This document shows, one piece after another, positions 8,817 to 17,717 of a stretch of 64,000 nt of DNA. Location of the stretch: assembly GCA_005776885.1 (NCBI GenBank), contig SXOD01000052.1, positions 24,311-88,310 of the forward strand, given 5' to 3'. How positions within the stretch are numbered: the stretch's first letter is position 1; every line of letters begins with the position of its first letter. The notes beneath the pieces were generated by a model. It worked only from the letters and a program-made list of their open reading frames with translations. It was not told where the DNA came from and made no database searches. The position numbers and the translations under genes were made by a program. The stretch is from Planctomycetia bacterium (GTDB taxonomy: Bacteria > Planctomycetota > Phycisphaerae > Phycisphaerales > SM1A02).

Positions 8817-9524
8817 TCAGCGCCGTCGACGGGAAGGCACGAGCCCACACAGCCCGAGCAACGCCATCCCAGCCGGCGCGGGGATCACCTGCACGAAAAT
8901 GTCGCTCGTCACCACCCGGCCAGCGAACTCGCCGCTCGTCCACTGGATGCCGAGGGAAATCGTGTAGTTGCCAAGCGCGTTCGGGTCAAAGAGCTGCCCG
9001 AACTGGCTGTTCCAGTAGTCGAACCCCATGTTCTCAGAGCCAAGGTAGGGACCCGAAAGAGGCGCGCCGGGCACATAGTTGAACGGGATCTGGGCCGTCG
9101 TGCCAACGCTGGTGCCGTCGGCGGGATCGAAGTCCACCTGCATCACGATGAACGCGTTGCCAAGCCCGATGCCGCCGCCATACACGGCAAAGTCGAAGTT
9201 CCACCACGCGTACGGGCTCATCGTGGAGCTGCCCTGGCTGATGGCGCTGTAGCCGGGCTGCACGAAGTATGTGTTGCCGTCGAAGGAGACATTGTCCTGC
9301 CAGCGCTGGCGAGCCCTCAGTCCGATCGACACGCCGCTGAGAGCGTCGGTGGCGAGGAAGAAGTCGGTGTTGGAGATGCCCGACCCGACGCCAAACGGCA
9401 TCCCCAGGGTGGCGCCGGCCTCGTAGGTGACGAACTCGTCGGCATGTGCTGTCGGCGAGGTGGTGAACGCGGCGCACATCGCGAGCGAAGCGCCGGTTGT
9501 GATGATGCGTGAGCAGGTGTTCAT
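8817..9524 (-). CDS. PAP/PEP-CTERM-like exported surface protein
   Basis: 235 residues. The ATG at 9524 starts a signal peptide that ends near Ala-His-Ala at about 32. The body is rich in Gly, aromatic residues and Asn with no named family. The C terminus has the sorting-signal architecture of the PEP-CTERM group: IPAPAGMALLGLCGL, then a basic tail SRRRR directly before the stop. Such proteins are cut and attached or released by an exosortase-type enzyme; none is visible in the window. It converges on the dockerin-like gene to its left with 58 bp between stops. Confidence 0.8.
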   Translation of the reverse strand: MNTCSRIITTGASLAMCAAFTTSPTAHADEFVTYEAGATLGMPFGVGSGISNTDFFLATDALSGVSIGLRARQRWQDNVSFDGNTYFVQPGYSAISQGSSTMSPYAWWNFDFAVYGGGIGLGNAFIVMQVDFDPADGTSVGTTAQIPFNYVPGAPLSGPYLGSENMGFDYWNSQFGQLFDPNALGNYTISLGIQWTSGEFAGRVVTSDIFVQVIPAPAGMALLGLCGLVPSRRRR

Positions 9525-9673
9525 GGAGAGATTCCTCATCCCCGCTCCCACCCTCTCTACAGAAAGTACTCCAAGCGGCGCGAAGAGCAACGAGAGAGAC
9601 ACGAAGTTCATGCGATACTGCGTGGCCTCAGGTGCTCTCACTGCTTGGCATGTTTCCAGCAAGGGATCGAACG

Positions 9674-9728
9674 CGTTGGATTGATCAGATTCGACCAAAA
9701 AAACGTCAAATCCGATCAATTCACGGGG
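9674..9728. repeat. 55-bp palindromic element, copy 3
   Basis: Same inverted repeat as copies 1, 2 and 4, here with the A7 tract (9697-9703) on the plus strand, so the T-rich strand is the minus strand. It lies 23 bp past the stop of the minus-strand gene 9752-11578, in the sense of that gene. Left arm TTGATCAGATTCGAC and right arm GTCAAATCCGATCAA pair with two mismatches. Confidence 0.9.
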
Positions 9729-9751
9729 CGAGGGCCCAGCCGCCCAGCCGC

Positions 9752-11578
9752 TCAGCCCCACGCCGCCAGCATCGCCGCGAGATCGCCGCCGCCGACGCTG
9801 CCGTCGCCGTCGATGTCGGCCGCCGAGCCCGAGAGGCCCCACTGGCTCAGCATCGAAGCCAAGTCCTGGCCGTCCACGATGCCGTCGCCGTTGAGATCAG
9901 CGGGATTGCCAGCGCCACCTTCCGGTCCGAGCACGGCCACGGAGACATTCGGCTCCGCACCTGGCTTGAACAGGCCAAGCGTGCCGGACGCCGTCGCGGG
10001 CGCCGCATTGGCATCAAACCAGAAGGTGTAGATGGTCGAGAAGCGCAGCGCGTTGCCGTTGGCGCTGGTGGCGTAGTTCCCGCCGGTCCAGGTCACGGCG
10101 CCGCCGCTGGTGGAGATCGTCCAGTCGGTGCCGGAGTACGGGTCGCCCGAGTGGTAGTTGATGTCGTGGAAGCCAGCGTTCGTCACGCTCACGCCCGCCG
10201 GCACCGGCACGGAGAACGAGTTGCCGCTCCGGTCGCTGTTCAGATTCTGGATCGCGTAGTTGTAGCGCCAGGTTCCGTTGCCGTTGTCCGTGGCGTTGTA
10301 ACCGACCAAGAACCGGCCGTCGCCAGCCACATCGACCGGCGTGATCGTCACGGACGGGACCGCTGCCTTCCACGCTTCGATGGCCGCCTCCTGCCGGTGC
10401 GTCGAGCCCGTCAGCGAGATCGAGTACGCGCCGCTGGTGAGCGTTCCCACCGAGCACGATCGCCACGACGCGTTGTTGTCGTCGTTGCCCGCCGCGGCAT
10501 CGCCGGAGTGGATGTACTGCGCCTCGATCAGGTAAGTCGCGCCGGCGTTCATTGCGGGGTTCAGGTCATTCGCATTCACCTGCACGCGACGCCCGATTGT
10601 GGCCGGAGCCGACGGCATTCCCTGGTTGTAGGTGCCTGGGAAAATGCCCGTCGCGGCATTGACCTCGGATCGAGTTCCCAAGCCGCTCTGACTGCCGTTG
10701 AGGCCTGAGGAATAGGGGTCCGAACATCCGATTCCCAGCCAGGTGCCGCTGCTGGACGCCTGGCACGAGCCGCAGACCGTGCCCTGGAGCGCGGTGAATC
10801 CGTGCTTGCCCCAGCTCTGGCCGATGTGCTCGATGCGACCGTCCTTGATGCGGTGGATGTTCTGCGGGATGAATGGGTGGAGGTTGCTCGGCGAGGCGAA
10901 CCAATCCAACAAGGCATCTCCGATGTTGCAGCTGGTCGTGCCGATCGCGTACGCCATGATGGTCTGGCCGCCGCTCGTGACGCTGCCGTACTTGCTGATG
11001 TTGGGGAGGTCGCCCACGATGACATCGGGACCGTTGCCACCGCCGCCGCCACCGCCGCCGCTGCCCGCTTCGAGGGTCATCGTGCCGGAGCCGGAGGCAG
11101 CCTGCCAGCCTCCGATCCGGATGTAGTACTGGGTCCCGGCCGTGACGGGGAGCGAGGGGATGACGGACTCGTAGTTGCCCCCGCACGAATCGTCGTCGCA
11201 GGCAATCAACGTCGAGCAGTTGCCCTCATAGACAACGAGGGAAGTGTCGTAGCTGCTGCCGCACAAGTTGATCGAGAGGTCCATGTCCTCGGACGCCGTC
11301 CACGTGAACCACACATCCTTGCTGTTGCCCCAGTCGAGGTACACGCAACTCCCATTCGAGGGCGGGCTGGCACTTGGCGTCATGGCGGTGGTGCTGAACG
11401 CGTTGGCGCCCATCACCGCGGTCAAAGCCGTGGCGCACTCGTCGCCAGCAGGCCCACCGGCGGTGCCGCCATCATCGGGCCGAGCGAATGCGGTCGGAGC
11501 GATTGAACTGGAGAGCTGTCCGACGAAGAGGGCGGTGGCGCCGATGGTGAGAACGCTGATGGCAGTGGTGGTCTTCAT
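9752..11578 (-). CDS. Large secreted protein with N-terminal PPC-like domain and two C-terminal dockerin-like repeats
   Basis: 608 residues from the ATG at 11578 (another ATG lies 12 bases upstream). The signal peptide ends near Ala-Phe-Ala at about residue 32. A Cys-containing beta-sandwich domain (about 45-170) carries SCVYLDWGNSKDVWFTW and AGTQYYIRIGGW. It strongly resembles the first domain of the protein at 41843-44188. A run of about nine glycines links it to a long domain of unknown family. The C terminus has two dockerin-like half-repeats, ADLNGDGIVDGQDLASML and ADIDGDGSVGGGDLAAML, closing on AAWG. An extracellular, multi-domain surface protein is inferred; no catalytic motif is recognised. 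Confidence 0.8.
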   Translation of the reverse strand: MKTTTAISVLTIGATALFVGQLSSSIAPTAFARPDDGGTAGGPAGDECATALTAVMGANAFSTTAMTPSASPPSNGSCVYLDWGNSKDVWFTWTASEDMDLSINLCGSSYDTSLVVYEGNCSTLIACDDDSCGGNYESVIPSLPVTAGTQYYIRIGGWQAASGSGTMTLEAGSGGGGGGGGNGPDVIVGDLPNISKYGSVTSGGQTIMAYAIGTTSCNIGDALLDWFASPSNLHPFIPQNIHRIKDGRIEHIGQSWGKHGFTALQGTVCGSCQASSSGTWLGIGCSDPYSSGLNGSQSGLGTRSEVNAATGIFPGTYNQGMPSAPATIGRRVQVNANDLNPAMNAGATYLIEAQYIHSGDAAAGNDDNNASWRSCSVGTLTSGAYSISLTGSTHRQEAAIEAWKAAVPSVTITPVDVAGDGRFLVGYNATDNGNGTWRYNYAIQNLNSDRSGNSFSVPVPAGVSVTNAGFHDINYHSGDPYSGTDWTISTSGGAVTWTGGNYATSANGNALRFSTIYTFWFDANAAPATASGTLGLFKPGAEPNVSVAVLGPEGGAGNPADLNGDGIVDGQDLASMLSQWGLSGSAADIDGDGSVGGGDLAAMLAAWG

Positions 11579-11710
11579 GGCTGATAACAATGAGGGGACT
11601 CAGTGGCCCGCCTGGGCTTGATGGCTCCAACTTATCCCGCATTCCGCCGTGATGCCACCGCCGCCGTGAATTTTCCTCAAGTTGACACTGATCGCGGGGA
11701 CTCTCCCCCA

Positions 11711-11764
11711 GTGGGCTGATCAGAATCGACCAAAAAAACGTCGATTCCGATCAGTTCACGGGGG
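11711..11764. repeat. 55-bp palindromic element, copy 4, supplying a stop codon
   Basis: Arms CTGATCAGAATCGAC and GTCGATTCCGATCAG around an A7 tract on the plus strand; 14 of 15 arm positions pair directly and the other can pair as G-T in RNA. Its T-rich strand is in the sense of the minus-strand CapD-like gene. The last codons of that gene (GTG AAC TGA) lie inside the element. Confidence 0.9.
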
Positions 11765-13658
11765 TGACCGCACCCTCGCGTCGGTACTCCGTCACCGTTT
11801 CCCGGATCACGCGACGCACTTCCAGGCGGTCCTGCCGCTCCACGGCTGCTTCGAGCCGGTCCAGGGATCGACGAAGCGCGTCCCACCCCAACGAAGCCTC
11901 CTGCACCCGGAAGATGCCATCGTGAGTGGTTCGAACCACGTCGTTGCCGATGGCGATCTCCTCGAAGAGCTTTTCACCAGGCCGGAGCCCCGTGAACTGG
12001 ATTTCGATGTCGCCGTCGGGTCGATCCGCGGAGCGGACGGCGCGCCCGCTGAGCTCGATCATCCGGCGCGCCAAGTCCACGATCTTCACGGGTTCTCCCA
12101 TGTCCAGCACGTAGACCTCGCCACCCTGGCCCAGTGCGCCAGCCTGCATCACGAGCTCGGCGGCCTCAGGGATCGTCATGAAGTATCGAGTCATCTCCTC
12201 GTGGGTCACCGTCACCGGCCCGCCCGCCGCGATCTGCTTCTCGAAGAGCGGAATCACGCTGCCGCTCGAGCCGAGCACGTTTCCAAACCGGACCATCACG
12301 AACCGGGTGTGCTGCGCGGCGCCGCGAACGCCGCCGGCCACGGCCTGCTCGTGCATGGCCTGCAGGACAAGTTCGGCCATCCGCTTCGTGGCGCCCATGA
12401 TGCTCGTGGGGCGAACGGCCTTGTCCGTGCTGACGAAGATGAGTCGCTCGACGCCCGTGGCCTGGGCCGCCTCGGCGACGCGCATGGTCCCCAGGACGTT
12501 GGTGGCCGCGCCCTCGCACTCGTTGTCCTCGACGATCGGGACGTGCTTGTACGCCGCGGCGTGGAAGACCGTGGAGACGTTGTTCGCCTCCATCAACTGG
12601 CGGACCTTGACGCCGTCCAGCACGGAGCCGAGCGACGGAACGATCTCGAACCCCTGACCGCCGGTCGATGTCTTGCGAGCGCGAAGCTGCTCCAGTTCCA
12701 AGGTCACCTGGTAGAGGTTGAATTCACTCTGTTCCAGCACGATGAGCCGGTGTGGGTTCCACCGGAGGATCTGCCGGCAGAGCTCGCTCCCGATGCTGCC
12801 CCCCGCGCCCGTCACGAGCACGTTCTTGCCAGCGATGGCGATCTCCAGCAGCTCTCGGTCAGGCGCCACGGGGGCGCGGCCGAGGAGTTCGCCGATGCCG
12901 ACCGCGCGAATGGCGTAGAGACCGGTCTGGCTGGACTGGATCTCGTCCAGCATCGGCACCGTGAGCACGCGCACGCTCAGGTGACCGAGGCGACGCAAGA
13001 CCGTCCGGCGCTGCGTGACGTTGGCGGATGGCAGGGCGATCAAGACCGTGGCCACCTGCAGTCGGCGCACGATTTCCGGCAGCTCGTGCGGGGGATGCAC
13101 GGCGGCTCCGTCGATGCGCCGTCCCCACTTGGTGGCGTCATCATCTATGAAGGCCACGACGCGGAATCGAGGGTCCGCGGCCAGCATCTCTCCGGCCACG
13201 CCGGCCCCATAGATCAGGGTGCATTCACGGGCGGGTGCCATGAATCGTCGAATGAGAGAACGTGCGGCAAATCTGGTCGACGCAGCCGCCATCGACAAGT
13301 TGATCCCGAACCCGACGATGGCCATCCTGCTCACGCCGCCATCGACGGCGCCGCGATCGAAGGTGATCCACGCTGCCGCCGCCATCGTCGCAAGCGCGCT
13401 CCCGGCGAGCGAGCGCCACCAGATCTCGATGCCGGATCGACGCAGCATCAGGCTGTAGAGGCCCACGACCCAGAAACTCACGGGAACGATCAGGAGCGAG
13501 GCCCAGAGGAGCCCTCGATAGTCCTCGATGATCGGCGTCACGCTGCCCAAGCGCAGGAAGCCAGCGACGAGCAGCGCCAGTGCGGCGCACGTCATGTCGA
13601 TGGCGATCGCCAGCAGGATGCGAAGCGGGGATCGAAGGAGTGTGTGGAAGGCCCCCAT
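11751..13658 (-). CDS. CapD/FlaA1-like membrane nucleotide-sugar 4,6-dehydratase (polysaccharide biosynthesis)
   Basis: 635 residues. Four N-terminal membrane helices (about 10-125) are followed by a nucleotide-binding linker. The short-chain dehydrogenase domain holds VLVTGAGGSIGSEL near residue 285 for NAD(P). It also holds FHAAAYKHVPI and STDKAVRPTSIMGATKRMAE near 400-420, the hallmark of the PF02719 family. These enzymes dehydrate UDP-N-acetylglucosamine-type sugars for capsule, exopolysaccharide or glycan synthesis at the membrane. A convincing full-length member. The TGA stop lies in palindromic element copy 4. The related sugar-transfer genes sit 7 kb away at 20452-24180. Confidence 0.92.
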   Translation of the reverse strand: MGAFHTLLRSPLRILLAIAIDMTCAALALLVAGFLRLGSVTPIIEDYRGLLWASLLIVPVSFWVVGLYSLMLRRSGIEIWWRSLAGSALATMAAAAWITFDRGAVDGGVSRMAIVGFGINLSMAAASTRFAARSLIRRFMAPARECTLIYGAGVAGEMLAADPRFRVVAFIDDDATKWGRRIDGAAVHPPHELPEIVRRLQVATVLIALPSANVTQRRTVLRRLGHLSVRVLTVPMLDEIQSSQTGLYAIRAVGIGELLGRAPVAPDRELLEIAIAGKNVLVTGAGGSIGSELCRQILRWNPHRLIVLEQSEFNLYQVTLELEQLRARKTSTGGQGFEIVPSLGSVLDGVKVRQLMEANNVSTVFHAAAYKHVPIVEDNECEGAATNVLGTMRVAEAAQATGVERLIFVSTDKAVRPTSIMGATKRMAELVLQAMHEQAVAGGVRGAAQHTRFVMVRFGNVLGSSGSVIPLFEKQIAAGGPVTVTHEEMTRYFMTIPEAAELVMQAGALGQGGEVYVLDMGEPVKIVDLARRMIELSGRAVRSADRPDGDIEIQFTGLRPGEKLFEEIAIGNDVVRTTHDGIFRVQEASLGWDALRRSLDRLEAAVERQDRLEVRRVIRETVTEYRREGAVTPVN

Positions 13659-13752
13659 GTCTGCGTCAGCATCCTACCGCGACGTCAGCGTGAGACGATG
13701 GCAACAGGCAACATCAACATGACCGCACAAACCTACTGATAATCTCCCTCAC

Positions 13753-14352
13753 ATGAGACAATTCAATCGCCGCATCGCAATCTGCGTCGTGTGCGCGGCC
13801 CCGCTTGCCGTCCTTGCGGCATCGGCACGGCAAGTTGTGTCGATGGCGCTTCACTCATCGGCCTGGAAGGATGGCGATCGGATTCCGGACCAGTTCACGG
13901 TGGAAGGGTCGGACGTTTCGCCGCCGCTGGAGTGGTCCGATGTTCCCCAGGGAGCCAAGTCACTGGCCATCGTGTGTGCCGACCCGGATGTCAAGCGGAA
14001 GGGAGGTTGGGTGCATTGGGTGATCTGGAACATTCCGGTGGAGGCCACGGGGCTTCCCGAGGGACTCAAGCGAGATCGCGAGCTTGCTGCCCCCGCGGGC
14101 GCGCGGCAAGGCCAGACATCGTGGGGCAAGAAGCGATGTGGCTACTTCGGCCCCGCGACGCCCGAGGGGGTCGGAAACCACAACTACGTGTTCACGCTCC
14201 ACGCGCTGGATTCCGTCCTGGATCTCAAGGAGGGGGCGAGTGCCGCTGAACTGGAGAAGGCGATGGATGGACACGTGCTCGCCACAGCCAAGCTCGTTGG
14301 CACTTTCTCGCGAGGTGCCACGCCTCCAGCCCCCACGAGTCCCGCTCCCTAG
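13753..14352 (+). CDS. YbhB/YbcL (Raf kinase inhibitor-like, PEBP family) exported protein
   Basis: 199 residues. A short N-terminal hydrophobic stretch (about 8-26) suggests export. The PEBP fold is marked by DGDRIPDQFTVEGSDVSPPL and by CADPDVKRKGGWVHWVIWNI, the conserved ligand-pocket segment, followed by GYFGPATPEGVGNHNYVF. Bacterial members bind small anionic ligands and their physiological role is mostly unclear. The next gene begins 9 bp later on the same strand, so the two are probably co-transcribed. The C terminus ends in a Pro/Thr/Ala-rich tail. Confidence 0.88.
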   Translation: MRQFNRRIAICVVCAAPLAVLAASARQVVSMALHSSAWKDGDRIPDQFTVEGSDVSPPLEWSDVPQGAKSLAIVCADPDVKRKGGWVHWVIWNIPVEATGLPEGLKRDRELAAPAGARQGQTSWGKKRCGYFGPATPEGVGNHNYVFTLHALDSVLDLKEGASAAELEKAMDGHVLATAKLVGTFSRGATPPAPTSPAP

Positions 14353-14361
14353 GATCACGGC

Positions 14362-16272
14362 ATGCCAACCATCGATCGATTCCACTCTTTCGCATCGATC
14401 GGCCTCGCCGTGGTGCTCTCGATTCCCGCCGCTGGGGCGTGGGCGATGGGAGAGACCGCGGCGGATGCCATGTCTCGGATTCCGCCGGACGTCGAGATGG
14501 CCCTCATCGTCCCGGATCTTGCCGCTGCGAACCGCCGGCTGGAGGAGTGCCTCGCCCGGATGAATCGACCCGAGACCGCGATGATCGGCCGGCCGATGGA
14601 CCAGCTGCAGGCCTACCTCGAGCTGCCGGCTGGTTTCGACGAATCGGGGTCGATCGTCGCGTGGGTGCCAGCGCCGGCCGCAGCACCCGCACCTGCGTCC
14701 GCACCGGCCGCGGCCGCCGACGCCGTTGCGCCCGATGCTTCGGCGGGGACTCCCCCAACCATCATGGCGCTGGTGCCGCTCCAGGATGGCGTCGACCCCA
14801 TCGGCCCGCTCCTTGACATCGGCGGCGCCAAGCCCGTCGCTGGCCACGACGGCCTGGTGGTGGTGACACGCGGGGAGCGGGAGTTCTTCATTCGCCGCGA
14901 GCCCGTCGACGCCCGCGGCGGGAAACACCTGGTGTGGGGCACTGACGCGGCGCTCGTGGAGTCGTACGTGATTCCGCCTGTGCCGCTCGCGCTGCCCAGC
15001 GCCGGTCCCGCTGGCGCTCGACGTGCCAAGCACGTGCAGGACAGCGAAGTGATCTTCGTCACGGCCACGCCGGCGTCGGCACCATCCGCCGTTGAGTCGC
15101 GATTGCCCGGCGACCTGGACGCATCGGCACGGCAGGCGGCGCTGGCGCTGGCCTCGTTGGGTGATGGAATCCAAGGCGCCGTGACCTGCGTCGACATCGA
15201 CCCGATGGGGGTGGTGCTACGGTGGTCGATGATGGCGACGCCGGGCAGCCCGCTTGCCGCGCTGCTGCAGGGGGGCGAGCGCACGGCGAGCGCACTGGAC
15301 CGACTCCCGCAAGCGGCTCCCTACATCGCGCTGAGCATTGACGTGACCGGGCTCGGCGGCGCGCCGGCGCTCAAGCGAGTGCTCGGGCTGGTCGACCCAG
15401 GCGCGCAGTTCACTCCGCCGTGGCTCATGCAGGAAGCGGAGCGAGTGAAGTGGGTGCAGGCGGCGGCGTATCCGAGCAAGCTTGGGGTCCTTGCCGGCGG
15501 TGTCCTCAACGACAGTTCGCTGGTGGTGGGGTGCACGGAACCCCTCCAGATGCTGGAAGCCATGCGCGCCAACGTGGCTTCGATGGCCGGAATCCGCGGG
15601 GCGATGAGGGTCGAATCAACGTGGGAAGCGGAGAGCGAGGTGAAGGATGTCGGCACCGCCGCGGCCTTCACGGTCAAGGAAGTGCCGCTGGGACCAAGCG
15701 AACTCCAGGATGCCGCCGATGCCGATGACTCCTCCTCGACCGAGCAGGTGGCGGCCGACGCGATGATGCAAATGGGCAAGCGAGTCATCTTTGGGAGCAA
15801 GGGGATGACGGGCTTCGCGGCTGCCACGCCCGACGCGCTCGTGGTCACCTTCAGCCGACGCCCCGACGTGTTCCGCCGAGCGACGGACGCCGCCCGCGGA
15901 AACGGCGAGTCGCTGGCGGACGAGAGCGTCATCCGGGCGCTGGCCAGGATGGCGGCGCTTGACGCCGACCTGACGGGCGTGATCGGCATCGGACAGCTGT
16001 CGCGCGTGGTCCGGCAGGTGGCCGGGGCGTTTGGCGGCGCCGGCAACGGCGGGCCGCTTGATCGCATCTCCACTCGCACGGAACCCGTCTATGTCGCGGC
16101 CGAGGTGGGAGGCGGCGGCGTCGAAGCCGTCGCGGTCGTGCCGGCCAGCGTGTTGGCGCTCAGCCTTGACGCGATCACCACGGCACCGGGCGCAGCGCTT
16201 CCCCCCGAGGGCCTCGGCGTGGACGCGCCTGCGCCGGGAGTGGGCGGCGGCCAGGGCACGACCAAGGAGTGA
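14362..16272 (+). CDS. Exported protein of unknown function
   Basis: 636 residues. The signal peptide covers about residues 1-28 (…AAGAWA). The mature part starts with SRIPPDVEMALIVPDLAAA, a pattern seen in uncharacterised planctomycete secreted proteins. An Ala/Pro-rich linker lies near 111-130. The rest is a long alpha/beta region with no catalytic motif I can name. It sits between a PEBP-family gene (9 bp upstream) and folP, whose start overlaps or nearly touches its stop, so it is probably part of one transcript with both. Residue composition is like its neighbours. Confidence 0.65.
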   Translation: MPTIDRFHSFASIGLAVVLSIPAAGAWAMGETAADAMSRIPPDVEMALIVPDLAAANRRLEECLARMNRPETAMIGRPMDQLQAYLELPAGFDESGSIVAWVPAPAAAPAPASAPAAAADAVAPDASAGTPPTIMALVPLQDGVDPIGPLLDIGGAKPVAGHDGLVVVTRGEREFFIRREPVDARGGKHLVWGTDAALVESYVIPPVPLALPSAGPAGARRAKHVQDSEVIFVTATPASAPSAVESRLPGDLDASARQAALALASLGDGIQGAVTCVDIDPMGVVLRWSMMATPGSPLAALLQGGERTASALDRLPQAAPYIALSIDVTGLGGAPALKRVLGLVDPGAQFTPPWLMQEAERVKWVQAAAYPSKLGVLAGGVLNDSSLVVGCTEPLQMLEAMRANVASMAGIRGAMRVESTWEAESEVKDVGTAAAFTVKEVPLGPSELQDAADADDSSSTEQVAADAMMQMGKRVIFGSKGMTGFAAATPDALVVTFSRRPDVFRRATDAARGNGESLADESVIRALARMAALDADLTGVIGIGQLSRVVRQVAGAFGGAGNGGPLDRISTRTEPVYVAAEVGGGGVEAVAVVPASVLALSLDAITTAPGAALPPEGLGVDAPAPGVGGGQGTTKE

Positions 16273-16277
16273 GCACC

Positions 16278-17108
16278 ATGGGGCCAGGCGCGCGGTTCCT
16301 CGGGGTGATGGGAATCGTCAACGTGACGCCGGATTCATTCTCGGACGGTGGGCGATGGATGGATTCGCAGCAAGCCATCGGCCATGCGGTCCGGTTGGCG
16401 TCGGACGGGGCGTCGTGCGTGGATGTCGGCGGCGAGAGCACACGTCCCGGTGCGGCCCGGGTGGGCGACGCCGAGCAGATCGATCGAGTGGCGCCCGTGA
16501 TCGAGGGGATCGTGCGTCGCTGTGGCGTGCCGGTGAGCGTGGACACGACCAGGACCGTCGTCGCCGCCGCCGCGATCCAGGCCGGTGCTTCGATCATCAA
16601 TGACGTGGCCGCAGGCGACGAGGGCGAAACGATGGAACTGGCCGCGCGTCACCATTGCGGGCTGGTCCTCATGCATCGACTCGCCCCGCCGGGCGCCGAT
16701 TCCCGGAGTGATCGCTACGTGCATCCGCCCGGATACAAGGATGGCGACGTTGTTGGTGACGTCGCCGAGTGGCTGGAGGAACGCGCGCGGCGGGCGCTGG
16801 GGCTGGGCGTCCAGCGCGAGCGGCTGTGGCTCGATCCTGGCTTCGGCTTTGGGAAGACCGTGGAGCAGAACTTCGCGCTCCTGGACGGCATCGCCCGCAT
16901 CGTGGCGCTCGGATTCCCCGTGCTGCTCTCGGTCAGCCGCAAGAGTTCGGTCGGTGCGCGATACGACATCCCAGACCCGCAGGCGCGCGACGAACCGAGC
17001 ATCGCGCTCGCTGTCTCCGCCGTCGCGCAGGGCGTTGCCGTGATTCGCGCACACGACGTGGCCGGCCACGTCCGAGCGTTGGCCGGGGGCGCCGTCGCCC
17101 GGCCGTAA
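16278..17108 (+). CDS. folP: Dihydropteroate synthase
   Basis: 276 residues. Condenses 6-hydroxymethyl-dihydropterin diphosphate with p-aminobenzoate in folate synthesis, in the cytoplasm. Family motifs are complete: VMGIVNVTPDSFSDGG at the N terminus, GGESTRPGA near 50, INDVAAG near 110, DPGFGFGKTVEQN near 190 and SVSRKSSVG near 220. The ATG at 16278 is preferred because AAGGAG lies 8 bp upstream. A GTG at 16269 that overlaps the preceding stop is the alternative. The AhpD-like gene follows after 12 bp. No other folate gene is visible. Confidence 0.95.
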   Translation: MGPGARFLGVMGIVNVTPDSFSDGGRWMDSQQAIGHAVRLASDGASCVDVGGESTRPGAARVGDAEQIDRVAPVIEGIVRRCGVPVSVDTTRTVVAAAAIQAGASIINDVAAGDEGETMELAARHHCGLVLMHRLAPPGADSRSDRYVHPPGYKDGDVVGDVAEWLEERARRALGLGVQRERLWLDPGFGFGKTVEQNFALLDGIARIVALGFPVLLSVSRKSSVGARYDIPDPQARDEPSIALAVSAVAQGVAVIRAHDVAGHVRALAGGAVARP

Positions 17109-17120
17109 GATCCAGCCACC

Positions 17121-17657
17121 ATGCCACGACTTGCCGCCGTCGAACCCGCCAGCCATCCCGCCTTCGCCGGGGGCGTCCCGCCGATCAACATTTTCCGTGG
17201 ACTGGCGGCCAATGAGGAGATCTTCAAGGGATTCCTCGGCTTCATGGGGTCAATCAAGCAGTCGAAGGCACTCACCGAGGCCGAGCTGGAGACGGTCGCG
17301 CTTGCGACGGCACAGTTCATGGGTTGCGACTACTGCCTCGCCGCCCACACCAAGATCGCCGCCGGGGCCGGCTTGGATGGTGGCCATGCGATCTCCATCC
17401 GCCAGGGGCGAGGCGCCACGCCACGCGAGCAGGCGCTCATCGACTTCACTCGGCACATCCTCCACTCCAAGGGATTCGTGACTGACGCGGAGTTGGCGGC
17501 GTTCCGTGGGGCTGGGTTCGATGATCGCGCGGCGATCGCCGTGATCGCGGAAGCGACGGCCATGACCTTCACCGGCCTCTACAACCACGTCCACCAGACC
17601 GAGGTCGACTTCCCCGCAGCCCCGGCCCTCGAGGCCGCCGGCGCCCGCGCTCGCTGA
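17121..17657 (+). CDS. AhpD-like / carboxymuconolactone decarboxylase family protein
   Basis: 178 residues, all-helical. The redox-type signature is GCDYCLAAH with Cys69, Cys72 and His76, preceded by an acidic helix (LTEAELETVALATAQF). This is the AhpD/CMD pattern in which the two cysteines and the histidine act in peroxidase-linked or thiol redox chemistry. The exact substrate cannot be told from sequence. It lies 12 bp after folP on the same strand. It converges with the PI-PLC-like gene, with 60 bp between stops. Confidence 0.88.
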   Translation: MPRLAAVEPASHPAFAGGVPPINIFRGLAANEEIFKGFLGFMGSIKQSKALTEAELETVALATAQFMGCDYCLAAHTKIAAGAGLDGGHAISIRQGRGATPREQALIDFTRHILHSKGFVTDAELAAFRGAGFDDRAAIAVIAEATAMTFTGLYNHVHQTEVDFPAAPALEAAGARAR

Positions 17658-17717
17658 CCCAAGACGGGAACTCCGGCTGGCCGCGATCACCGCAGTCATT
17701 CACGGCACGCACGCCAC

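Noticed and set aside
4378..11764. Palindromic elements as intrinsic terminators
   Set aside because: The T-run is in the loop, not after the stem; the real terminator at 41752 shows what one looks like here.
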